From Dermatophagoides farinae (taxonomy: Eukaryota; Arthropoda; Arachnida; Sarcoptiformes; Pyroglyphidae), in contig NC_134681.1 in assembly GCF_024713945.1 (NCBI RefSeq), forward strand, positions 3,821,501 to 3,885,500: 64,000 nt of DNA. The letters are read 5' to 3'. The notes under the pieces were generated by a model that was given only the letters and a program-made list of their open reading frames with translations, had not been told where the DNA came from and ran no database searches. A program made the position numbers and the translations under genes. This document shows positions 24,490 through 37,177 of this stretch, one piece after another. Numbering within the stretch: position 1 is the stretch's first letter; each line of letters begins with the position of its first letter.

Positions 24490-27004
24490 TCTTCTTCTTC
24501 TTCATCATCATAATCATCTAATGATCCACCAGATAGACCACCACGATGTAATCTTCGTTGTTGTTGTTTTTGTCCAACAACAACATTTGTTGTATTTGTT
24601 CGCTGTGAAATATTTCTATCCACCATTTCAATACGTTGTCCTACTTGACCAACTGTTGATACCACTGTATTATTATTATTGGTTACATGTCGATGTCGAA
24701 TTGTTGTCAATTTATTATTACCACCATCCTGTGATCGTCGATTTTCATTACCAACGAGATTTGTACTATTACTATTATTATCTATTTGTTGTTTACGATA
24801 TTTACGTGATGACTGTTGATGGCTATTATTATTATTATTATTATTATGATGATGATGAATTGATGATGAACGACGATGTTCATTATTTGAATTAGCCAAT
24901 GTTTTTATTGTTGTCGTTGATGATGATGTCGTTGTCGTTACATTGTTAAGATGTGCATGTTCATCATCAACCATCATTTCGCAATCAATTTCACAATCTT
25001 CTTCATCCACCATTAATAAAGCCGATTCTTCATCATCAACGTCATCATCATCCATATCTTCATCATCAACCATAGCTGCTGCCATTATAGCTGGATCAAC
25101 ATGAATATCATCATCGACATCATCATCAATACAATCATCATCTTCATCCATAACATCAACATATTCATCATCGCAACTATCATTGTTTGATGTTAATTTA
25201 CCATTATGATGATGATGATGATGAAGATGTGATAATGAATTCAAACCAAGATGATGACGTAGATTTGATTGTTTACGATTACGTCTTGTACCATTGGTGG
25301 TTGTAGAACGACCATTCATCAGATCACCATTGGTTCCATTTGTACCGGATACTGAAGCAGCTACAGCGGCTGCAGCAGCAGCTCTGGATAATTCCATTTC
25401 AATCATATCACTTTGTACGGCATTCGGTTGACAATTGGTCGTTTTCCAATGTGTCCGTAAACCTGATGCACTAATATAACGTTTTCCACATGTTTGACAT
25501 GTATACGGCCGTTCATTAGTATGTAAACGTTTATGAAGTTTAAGATGTACAAATTGTGTAAACTTGGCAGGACATAGATCACATGCATACGGTTTCTGAC
25601 CGGAATGTAAACGTAGATGTGTTTTCAGATTTGATGTTGAACTAAAACGTTTTTTACAAACTTCACATTGATGTGGTTTTTCTCCCGTATGTACAAGATG
25701 ATGTTTTTGCAAATGTGCAAGCTGTGTAAAACTTTTCGAACAAACATTACATTTAAATGGCCGTTCACCGGAATGTGTTCGCAGATGAACTTTTAGATTT
25801 GATAGCTGTCCAAATGTTTTATAACAAATATTACATTCATAATGCATTTTTCCATCCTTTTTCTTCAATGGATATGGTAATGAACGATATCCACGTGATC
25901 CACCATTACTTGAATCCACAGATCTTGCTCCATTCGAATTATCACCATTTGCTCCTGGTGATAAGATCATCATATCACCATTATGATGGCCAATATGATG
26001 TTCAGAATCATGTAATGAACTTTCGTTAGAATTTTGATTGTGAAAATTTGCTTGAAATTCAGCTAAATTCTGACAATGTGCCGTATCAATCTGAATTCGT
26101 AAGGCAGAATTTGTTCCAGATCCAGTTGCTAATGTAGATGATGATGACGGTGATGTTGTTGTTGAAGATGAAGCGGAAGATTGTTGAACGGTTAATCGTG
26201 ACGAACCACTGACATTGGCATTATAAGATTTATTGTTCTGTTGTGCTCCACGATGTGGCGCCAGTGTTAGTGATGGTGCAGCTGCACCTACACCTGGTTG
26301 TGATGGATGTGAACCACTCGATCCTGGATGTAAATTTGATCGGCCATGTGATATTGATGTTGTTGTCGATATTGGACCATTTGGCTGTGATTGTGTTGAA
26401 TGTTGTTTTGGATATTCGACACCCAATGATAATTTGGAATGATGATATTGAGTGGCACTTGCACCCCCAACCAATAATGATGAAGGTGGAGGAGCATTTG
26501 GATGATGATGATGAAGGTAATGATGATGGTGAGAATGATCGGATAGTTCAGCTGAAATCCTTAATCGATTACCAGTTGATGATGATGGTGATGTTGCAGA
26601 AGCAGCAGCAGCACCACCACCAGTAACCGCAGATGAAGCCGGTGATGCCGATGTAGCATATGCTGGGTGTGGAAATTGTTGATGTGCAGGATGATGTGCT
26701 TGATGTGTTGAATGATGATTCGGATGATGCGGATGATGTTGTTGCTGGCTATGATGAATAGACAATGATAACGGTATATCTTGCCCAGTACCAGTACGAC
26801 CCAGATGATGTGAAGAAGGTGGTGGTGGTGGTAAATCTGGATGCTGTTGTGGATGTGATATTGTCGAACCAATATGATGTGGAGGAGGAGGATGATGTGC
26901 ATGATTCGATCCATGTTGATGATGTGGATGTGCGGCTGGTGCTGGATGATGAGAGTGATGATGTGAATGATGTGGATGTGTTGATGATGGACCACCGGCA
27001 AACG

Positions 27005-27035
<31 letters not shown>

Positions 27036-29972
27036 AGAATGAGGAACTGAAGCTACAGCTGGATGATGTGGTCCATTGTTATTATTTCCGTTAACAGAAT
27101 TGCCACCAGTTGTGGTTGTGGTCATAGCATGATGTTTAGCATAAGCGTACATATCAAAATGTCCAGGCGAAAATAATGGTGTTGTAATGCCATTAACATA
27201 AAGAAAATTACGTGCATTTGCAGCAGCAGCAGCCGCTTGTATATTATTCGATGTTGATGTTGTTGTCGTTGTTGTTGTCAATTTCGGTGATTGTTGATCA
27301 TTTCCATATGATTGACCATTGATTGACAATGACGATGTAGTAGAATGTTGTTGTTGATGTTGTTCATCAACAGATTTAGCTAATAATTGATTCTGTTCAC
27401 TGGAAGAAATAATCGATAATTTTCCTAAAGAATTCGATGATGCCGTAGTAGCTGCATTGAAACGTTGTCCAAAATGTTTTTTATAATGTGTTGGATAATT
27501 TTTCTGATTATTTACTGTCGTATTTGATGAATTGATTGCCTGTTGTTGTTGTTGTTGTTGCTGTTGAATACTTGATTTTTCCATCACGGTTTTCATATCA
27601 GAATGATCATCCAATGATGATGATGACGATGTTACATCCATTGATTGTGATGATGGTGGCATTTGTGATGATGAATGAACTATCGATACATTTGAAACGA
27701 TTATATTTGCTGTTGCAGATGATTTTGGATCATTTTTTTCTATCAATATTGATTTATTATCATCATTATTATTAAGACTATTATTATTTTCAACTATCAC
27801 ACTTCTATGTTCAACTTCATTTTGTTGTCGTTGCTGTTTAGATGCTAATGCTACTAAGGCATTTTTGACCAGATCCAAATGATTATTATGATGACGAGAT
27901 GATGATAATGCACTGGCAATAATTGTTGATGATGATTGACTATTTACAGATGATAATTGTTGTTGTATACCTGTTACGGCCGTTGTTGTATTGATAGGCA
28001 TAATCGATGCTGGTGATGGTGTACCGGATGATATACCTGAATCAGATGCCGATGATTTTGGTGAATAATCTTGTCGTTTAACATTATCAACATATGATAT
28101 TGTTGTTGTACTAGCTGCATTATTAGATGTGGCTGCTGTTGTTGTTGAATCCGATGATGGATGTTTTTGTATCGCTTTTGGCATTTTTATTTTTACACGT
28201 CGAAATTCATTATTATTATTATTATTATTATTGCTTGAATTATTGGCCTGTTGATTATTATTAATATTGCTTTGATGACCACCATTATTGGCCATTAGAA
28301 TCGATGATGATGATGTTGAACATCCAGCTGTTGAATAATCAATAGCTGAATCTTGTGATGATAATTGATTATTATGATAATGATGATTTCGATTTGTTGA
28401 TGATATCGGTGATGATATAAATGATTGTCGTCTCTGTACACCAAAAATAATCAATTAAAAATGTAAAAAAAAATTGCAAAAAAAAACTACAAATAAATAT
28501 CATACCTGATTATTATTCTGAGATCTTGAATTTTCATTCGATGATTGTTGTTTCATTGTTGAACTTAGATCCAATACATAATCATCATCATCATCATCAT
28601 CGATGTGGTCGTCGTCTTCGTCTTCTTCTTCTTCTTCGTCATTTTCAATTTGATTTTGTTTCATTGTAACATCAACCGTTTTTTCAGATTCCATACGATC
28701 ATTATTACGGTCTTGTTCATCGATAATCATTCCATTATTGTCATCATTATCATCATCGGAATCAATAACATCAAAAGATGTTTGAGATTTACCAAATTTT
28801 ATTGTATCTATAATGGGATTTTGTTGTTCTGTTTTTTTTCAGTAAAATTGAAAGAAAAAAAATTTTGTAAATTTGAAATTTTTTTTTTGTTGTTCATAAA
28901 CTTACGTATACGTAACATCATCTGTTCTCCGGTTAATGGATAATTTAATCGTTGAGCAAATTCACGACAATACCATACTAATAGCTCTTGATCTGGTGGT
29001 ATTGGTCTTATTGTATAGAAATATATTGCCTGTTCAACTTGACAAGCAACCAGATTCTGTGCAATAGATGAATATGCTGGATTCACGAAACGCATCCAAT
29101 TTGATTGATCAGGATCAGCACCATCAATATAATAATAATCATCACTGAATTCTTTACATTCATTATTATCACCATCAACATCGTTATGATTATCATTTTT
29201 TTGTTGTAATTTTGCTGGCAGTGTTTCATGATTGGAATTTATTTGTAATGATGATGAACCATTTTGTGTACATCCACTTGATGAAATTGTTGCCGAAGAT
29301 GATGTTGATGATGGTTCACCTTTTGGTGATGATGATATTGGCGATTGTGGTGGCGATAGTTTTGGACAACAAACATCTTCATTACCAACAGCGGTATTTG
29401 TTGTTGTTGTTGTTGTCGTCGTTGTCGTCGTCGTCGTCGTCGTCGTTGATGACAATAATGATGAAGATGATATTGATGTTATCGATGTAGTTGTATTTGC
29501 TATTGTTCCATTTATATTTGTTTTTACATTTCCATTAATATCATTATCATCAATTATCGTCGTATTCGTTGTTGTCGATATTGATGATAATTTATTATAA
29601 ATTCTCCAAAAATATTTTCTTGATGCATTTTCTGGCACTTGATCACGGCCATAAATTTGACCAACAAGTGGTCCAAAACGTGTACCACGTGGAATATAAT
29701 CGGTACTCCAAACACCTGGAACCTGTTGTTGTTGTTGTTGTTGTTGTGAATGGAAATGAAAAATTTCATAAAAATATTCATTCATTTATAAAATGAAAAG
29801 AAAGAAAAAACAAAAATTGTGATTGACAGACAAACAAAAATTGTAAAAAAAGTCATACATAATCATCAAATATAATATAATATATATCTGGTTTATTTTT
29901 TTTCTATTGCCTTTCGCAAATCAATTATCAAAAATGATTGAAAAAAAATTGATATTTCAATACACATAGATG

Positions 29973-30016
<44 letters not shown>

Positions 30017-32044
30017 GCGCGATTATCGAAAAAAAAACATGAACACAAACAAATCAGTAACGAAAGGGAATAATAGAAATAAAAAGCATACAGATACAGA
30101 TTTTGAAAATCATCATCATTATCACGATAATGATGATGATTTGATAATAATAAAAATTTGGCAATATTAGTATAGTAGTTTTATTTCGCACACACACACA
30201 CACACACACACATACAATTCATATAACACTTGTTGCTTTTGTGTTTTAATGCTTATATTCATTGAAAATATATTATTTTCCTGTCATTGCCACTGTCAAT
30301 GAAACAAACAAACAAACAAACAAAACGATTTGAGATGGGCATCTTTTTCTTGATTAATACTTGATGATGATTTGAAGCCAAAAAAAACAAATGAACAAAT
30401 CTAGGGTTCATTTGCCATATATATAATATATAAATGATATCGATCGATATTGGCACTGGATTTATTATTGTAAAATGATTGAAAAACAGAAATTGTGTTA
30501 TTGACTGATTATTGTTGTCGTTGCTGGTTGTTGTTGGTTTTGTTTTTTTTCCCCCATTGAAATCGATTCATTACACACAATTATTGGTCAATCACTCAAG
30601 ATTTGGTGTAGAAAAAAAAATTTGACTCACCATTTTTGTTCAAAAAATTTTTTTTTTGTACACTAAAAAATGTTTTTTTTTTGATGATGACAAATGAATA
30701 AACAAAAACGAAAACGAAAAAAAAAAAATTTGCAAATTCAATGAAAAAAAAATCATCAAAGAGTTTTTAAATGTCAACACACATTGTCGTCTGAATATAA
30801 ATCAGAAAAAAACGTGTGTTTTTTTTCGTCTGTTGACAACAACAACAACAACAATAATAATAATAATAAAACTGATGATTATGACGACATAGAGAAAAAA
30901 AATTGAATGAAAAATGAATGATGAACAGACAGAAATAACATTAACACGTATTATTGATGAATAATATGCCGATCATCAATCTCTCTATTTCTCTCTTATT
31001 GATCAATGATCGATCAATTGATTATATATATATTGATTTTAATATCAACAATGTGTGTGTTCAGGGGCTGAAAGAGGGGGTGAACGAGAGAGAGAAAGGA
31101 AGACAAATTTTTTTTTTTTCATTTTGTTACTATGTATCACATTTTTTTTTTTAATTTATCGTTTTTTTTTGTTTTTGTTTTTTATCATCATCACACAAAT
31201 ATATTGTCTGAATGTCACTGAATGAAAGATTTAAACAAAAAAAATTTTTTTTTCGTTAAAAAGTAACAAATTTGCATATTCATCATTTTATTATGATTCA
31301 TTCATATATATATATTGATTACGAATGAATATTTATTTATTTTTTTTTCTTTCACTCATTTTGTTTATTAAGGTTTTTTTTTTTAGCCGACATTGATTTT
31401 TGATGTCTGTGAATTATGTCTGGATCTGGTCAAAATAAAAAAAAAAAAATATCGAATACCGATTGTCTCACTTTCATTATGGGTTAAGTAGTAAGTAGTT
31501 ACAATTATCTTGCATGCTTATTTTTTTTGGTGCATTTGTGTTTCAATGTCTGTGTGCACACACACACACACACACACAAACACATATATATAGAGACACG
31601 AGAGATATGAAATTATGATATGATGAACAGCAGCTAATCACCACACACACACACACACACACAAATCACATATATAAATTGCAAAAAAAAAACGAAAATT
31701 TCCTAGATTCTATGATTTGATGTCTGGTCAATCAATCAATCGATCAATCGATTGATCGGTTGATATTTTTTTTTTTTTTTTTTTGCGAATCATTGCTCAT
31801 TTTTAGTAGACAAAAAAAAACATCGTCTGATTCAATTTTTTGTTTGTTTGTTTGTAAATTATATATATATGATTATTATTATGAGAGAGAAAAAAAACAC
31901 AAGGAAAAGAAAAGAAAAGTAAAGTAAACCATTCAGCAATATACATACATCATTGATTGTTTTCGATGGTTTTAATATCAAATTTCTTGGTAAACTTTGT
32001 TCAGCTCGTGTTAAACATGTCGGCTGTCGTTTATTTGTTGTTTT

Positions 32045-32076
<32 letters not shown>

Positions 32077-32224
32077 ATGATTCTTGATTATCATTATCAG
32101 CATCATTTGGATCACACGATGATGATGATGGTTGATCCGATACTTTATAGATGGAAAGTTGATCAAAATCTTTTTCCGATATTTGATTCAAATCCCAAAC
32201 ACTGGTGGTGTTACCATCTTCCAT
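23808..32224 (-). CDS. Blimp-1: Blimp-1 / PRDM1 PR-domain zinc-finger transcription factor, 2006 aa
   Basis: Four exons join in frame: 31949-32224, 28906-29722, 28506-28807 and 23808-28433 (introns 2226, 98 and 72 bp). Exon 1 gives [12 protein letters not shown] and, before its GTATGT donor, [12 protein letters not shown], the vertebrate PRDM1 signature. Exon 2 holds the PR (SET-like) domain: [25 protein letters not shown], then a Thr/Ser/Asn-rich insertion (about residues 136-291), then [12 protein letters not shown] and [14 protein letters not shown]. Exon 3 is acidic and ends near YVLDLSS, close to a CtBP PxDLS motif but lacking Pro. Exon 4 has polyH/P regions (about 925-1130), [16 protein letters not shown], five C2H2 fingers at about 1330-1467 (the last with C as the final ligand), and long acidic and N-rich tails. 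Blimp-1 is a sequence-specific repressor; in Drosophila it is ecdysone-induced and represses ftz-f1. It is much longer than the human protein (825 aa) or the fly protein (about 1200). Confidence 0.97.
29723..31948 (-). other. Intron 1 of Blimp-1
   Basis: 2226 bp between the GTATGT donor at 31948 and the CAG acceptor at 29723-29725. It holds an alternating (CA)n-(CG)4 tract at 29976-30021, further CA tracts at 30188-30212, 31557-31577 and 31642-31662, and an (AAC)n-(AAT)n run near 30838-30867. No internal exon is evident. The acceptor has an ATTTTTCATTTCC tract followed by an (ACA)n repeat and then CAG. Confidence 0.8.
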
Positions 32225-33854
32225 TTTTTTTTTTTTTTTTTGAAAAAAATTTTCTTTCGTCGTCTTTGTCAATAATATTGATTATTTATGGTCATTTTTT
32301 TTGTATCAAAATCATTGACAAGTGTTGTTGTTGTTGTTGTTGAGAAGATCAAAATTTTTCTTTTCACGCGCACACAAAAAAAACACTGGAAAAAAATTTA
32401 GATTTTTTTTTCATATATCAAGTTGAAATCATCATTGTCAAGTTTGCAATTTTTTTTTATTTTGTTTTCCATTCGATAATGTTGAAAACTAAGAACCAAA
32501 AAAAAACAGAAAAAAAATCAATTAGTCACTTGAAGCCAAGAATTTCATTCCATTCAATCAATACTGATAACAAAAAAAAACGTGTCAAACACAAACCGGA
32601 AGCAAGTGAGATGGAAAAAGAATTTCATTATCACAAGAATAAATTCTTTTCTTTTTTTTTGATTCGAAAATACAGAGAAGAAGAAGAAGAAGAAACAGAA
32701 CAGAATATTTATTTGATGGACAATATTTCAAACAACAACAACAACAACAAAAACCATTACATAATGTATGTATGTATGGTGTATTCTCTCGTTGATAGCT
32801 AAAACCTGAATGGACTTTGGTTGTCCAATGTTAGCCCGTTAAAACCCGAACAACAACCGACGATCCAAACCGACCAACGTTACTATTAACTATTAACCAA
32901 TCAACTAGTCAAACGATTTGCACACACACACACACAGAAACACATTCTATACGAATGAATCTATCTAGTGATAGAGGAAGAGAGAAAACTATCACTAATA
33001 ATACAACCAAACAACAACAAAAAAAAAGTCAAATACCCGATCTTCAAAAAAAATGAAAAAAAAATTGAAAACTGTACTATGAAAATGTACGTAAATGTAT
33101 CTTCCTCTGTCTCTCTCTTTCATTCGTTCGATTGATGCATATATGGCGCCCGGCGTCGTCGTTGTTGTTGTTGTTGTTGTAGTGGTGGTGGTTGTGCTAT
33201 CATCATCATCACATTAAACATTGTGATTGTTTGCAATTTTGCAATGTGAAACCAGAAGCCATCAAGAATGTTTTTTTTTTTTTTAATACCGCTGCTGAAG
33301 CGAGAACCCTAACAACCCATCATCATGATCAGCAGCAGCAGAAAACCAACCAGACATGATGATTATTTTTTTTTTCGTTCACGGATGTTATCATTGTCGA
33401 TTAACTGGTTGGTTTACTTGGCTGGTTTGTTAGATTGTTGAATGAATCCGAGAAAAAAAAGAGATCGAGAGTCATTTGATATTGGGATTCACCTGCATGC
33501 TACCAACTAAACAAGATTGTATGGAAGAAAACTAAAAAAATTACCTGGATTTAGATCTAGTTTCTATATGTGAATTATAATCATTTTTCTCCAACTGATT
33601 CCTACAGAAAAAAAACTTGATAAATTAACTTTGAATTATTCCACTACCTGCAATAAAAAATAGAAAAAAAATTCATGGATAATCGGGTAGCCTAGCAAAT
33701 GTGTGTGTGTGCGTTTGTTCGACAACCAGAAAACTAAATTATGAATGAAAATATCATAGGATACTGCCCAGACAACGAAAACAACAACAACTAGTTGCAT
33801 TGTTTTCAAATGAAAGAAGAAGGATACCGCCATTAATCAACCTGATCAATATCT

Positions 33855-33886
<32 letters not shown>

Positions 33887-33925
33887 TATGAATCCAAACT
33901 AGGAAGAACGACAATTTATTTTTAC

Positions 33926-33930
<5 letters not shown>
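32225..33930. promoter_or_regulatory. Proximal 5' flank / promoter region of Blimp-1
   Basis: The ATG at 32224 is preceded by a T-rich plus-strand stretch and (GTT)n at 32324-32342. A GC-richer patch, GGCGCCCGGCGTCGTCG, occurs near 33145-33165 followed by (GTT)n. No convincing TATA box or spliced leader exon could be fixed, so the start site is unknown. The 32479-32802 frame is low-complexity K/N/E sequence and not supported as a gene. Confidence 0.4.
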
Positions 33931-33964
<34 letters not shown>

Positions 33965-34081
33965 AGTGTAAAGCGATGATTAATAATAATAATAAATTAC
34001 AGGTATAATAGTTGTAGTGGTAGTAGTAGTAGTGGTGGTGAAAACCATGATGATGATGATTTTTTTCAGGTTATACACACT

Positions 34082-34112
<31 letters not shown>

Positions 34113-36661
34113 ATCTAGGTGTGTATGAATTGATGAGAATGAACTTGAATTTGACTCTTTCACTGAAGGTACAACGACATTGAATATTTTATTTGAACAT
34201 TGACAACGAGCATTTTTTTTTTGTCTTGATGTCAATGTATTTTTTCAATGTATCCATTTCATCATTATCGTTATTTTAATTATGATCATGATGATCATGA
34301 TGATCATTTCAATTTTTGTCATCAAACAATATATTGATCATCTATCAGATTAAATTCTAATTTTAACCAAAACCAAACAATAGATCAACAACCACTACAG
34401 CAAACAACAAACAAGGTCACAGAATGATTAAAATTAAATTCTAATCAATCTTGATTAGAATTATTGCATAAAGTCAAGCTGTATGAAAAGAATTTTCAAA
34501 CAATCATTATAATGATGATGATGATGAAGATGATCATCATCAAAGAAAAAAAAATCGAAACAAAAAAAACATAGGAAGTGAAACGAATGAAATGAACAAA
34601 AAAAAAACAAAAAATAAAAATAATATGTTGGCGCCTAGAACCGACTGTTACCATCAATCAGGATATGATATTGTTGCTGTTGTTGTTGTTGTTGTTGTTC
34701 CCAAATGTGAATTAATGATAAGGTTTAAAGTAACAACAACAACAGCGAGAAAAAAAACTCTCGCCACAACCAGATGAAAAAAAATGTATTGATAACCAGT
34801 TTTTTTTAAAAACTCTCGGATACCATTTATTTTCACCATTTCATTTCATTTCATTTAATCATCATCATCATCATCATTTTCTCTCTTTTTGCTTTTTATC
34901 CTATGTGAATGTGAATGAATCACCGTTATGTATATATATGCATCATCATCATCATCATCATTATTGTTTAGGGTAATGAAAAAGAAATCACCACCACCAC
35001 CAGGAATCAGGAAATGAAAACTTAACATTCATTCTCATCAGGTAAATTAATATAACAACAACAACGACAGCGACAGGCCTAAATTCACCTGTCAGAATTT
35101 TATTATTATGACAACAACGGACAGAGAGAGAGAGAGAGAGAGAGATTGTGTGTATAGGTGGGTTTCGATTTTTTTTTGCTTTAAATTTCTGGTTTATATT
35201 TTCTCTTTAAATGAGGAACTAAAAAAAAAGAAAGAAAATCTTTTGATAATGATGGCGAGAATTTTGTTTTTTGATGCATTGAATGAATGTAAAAATTAAA
35301 AAAAAACCATATTAATGGAGGTCATGGCGAATTGTTACCGACTGGTACCTACCTACCTGTATGTGTTTTTCTTTCTCTCTCTCTCTCTCTCTCTCTTTAA
35401 ATATTCAATCATCAATTGTCATCATCATCATGGTGATGGTTGTATTTGTCTGCAATTGGAAACTATTTCTACCTTGACTTGTTTTTTTTTATTCTTTTTC
35501 TTCTTCCTAGATCATTGATCATCCTACCTGTGTCTATCGGTACAACAAAAAAAATAGCTTGATATAGAAAACAAGTTAAGATTTTTTTCTCTTCATCATT
35601 ATTAGTGTGAAATGAATCGGTTCAACACACAAACATCATGTGTGTGTGTGCGGTCAATAACACTTTCAAACCGATGATGATGAATAAGAATCTTTTCTGA
35701 AATTAATTTTGGAAATATTTCTGGAAAAGAAAAAATTTTTTCTAAATCCAAAAAAACGGATTCAAGCATTAATAGTTTTCATCTTTTTTTTCATTATTTA
35801 TGATCAGTTTAAAAATAAAAGTTTCATCATCATCATCATCATCATCACCATGATCATCATGATCATCCGGAGTGGAAAAAATTTAAAATTTTTTTTTTCT
35901 TGTTTCTTTCCAGAATCCAAGAATAGAAAGTGGATAGTTTTTAATGTTGTTCATCCATGTTGCAAACGATAAATAAAAATGGTCAAGTAATAATTCAACG
36001 AAGTGGAAATGAAATGAATTCAGTAAACAGAAGATAAAAATTGTCAAACGATTGATTTTTTTTGACCATTATCATTGATGATGATGATGATGATGATGGT
36101 GGTGATAATGATGGACAGAAAAAAAAGTAAAAAGTTTCGATGTAACAAAATCCATTTCTGGATTGATTGTTTTTTGTTTTTTTTTTTTTTGTGTGAGTAA
36201 AACAAAATAACTTGAAAACATTTCAATGGTGCATGTTAAATGATACTTACATTGAGATGGAGATGAATAAAAATCAATCAATAAATCAATAATTTTTTTT
36301 TGTTGTTGCTTGCTGGTCATAGAATCACAGAATTTATTCAAAAAAAAAATTTTTTTTCTATTTTACACATCATTTAAATGGAGAAAATTTTTCAATTTTT
36401 TTTTTGCTTCACCCTTTTTTTCAAATGGTTTTTTTTGATGATGATGATAATGATGACGATGATTAGCCTTGTTTGCACCAGCACCAGGTAATGTCAGGTA
36501 TTTAGAAAAAGTTCAATGTCATATGAGTGAGAGTAGTGAATATGGATGGTGGATGGATGAAAGGTGTAAATTTGAATTTTTTTTCTCTGCTGAACAAACT
36601 TGATTTAACACATTCAAACTAGTTCAATTTCAATGATTTTTGGTTAGGTGTCGGTATAGTA

Positions 36662-36697
<36 letters not shown>

Positions 36698-37177
36698 AAC
36701 ATCGTTTTAATGATGATCGTTTATGGTCAATGGTCGGATTGAAACTAAACATAAACACACACACACACACAGTAAAGTGAACAAAAAAAAATCTAATGTC
36801 TAGTACTTGGTTTTTATTTTTTCTGGTTCATTCGAATCGATATACATTTTGAATATATAAAATGGATGGATGGATGAATGGATGAATACGATACAACGGT
36901 GAAATGTAAAGTGTCCAGACGATGGAAAAGATGAAACAAATACTAAGACTATCACTGGCGGTCAGAGGTCAATATTTTGTGAATTGAATTGAGGAGGCAG
37001 TATATTTATATATACATACAGTGCAGTTGCAATTGTTATAATTTTTTTTTACTGTTTTTTCACTCTATGTATGTTGTGTTCAATGTATTCTTTCTTAAAC
37101 TTTCTTAATGTGTATCATACACACACACACACACACACACATTTTTTCTGGTCTCTCTCTCTCTCTCTCTCTCTCTC
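33928..37177. repeat. Cluster of long GA/CT dinucleotide tracts
   Basis: GA or CT tracts longer than 20 bp occur at about 33928-33959, 34082-34107, 35123-35145, 35374-35397 and 37152-37177. Two more follow at 41364-41426 and 50164-50222. GAGA repeats are bound by GAGA-factor type proteins in arthropods; here they may be regulatory or just microsatellites. Between them lie (CA)n at about 36663-36695 and (ATG)n runs. No exon is supported. Confidence 0.6.
36959..36971 (+). promoter_or_regulatory. DR1-like nuclear-receptor site
   Basis: CGGTCA-G-AGGTCA: two half-sites in direct repeat with one spacer base, the form bound by RXR/USP or HNF4-type receptors. One half is imperfect. It lies about 4.7 kb upstream of the Blimp-1 start codon. 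Confidence 0.35.

Noticed and set aside
24212-24895. Long plus-strand ORF rich in H/Q/Y opposite Blimp-1
   Set aside because: It is the antisense reading of the N/D/T repeats in Blimp-1 exon 4; no independent splice or start signals.
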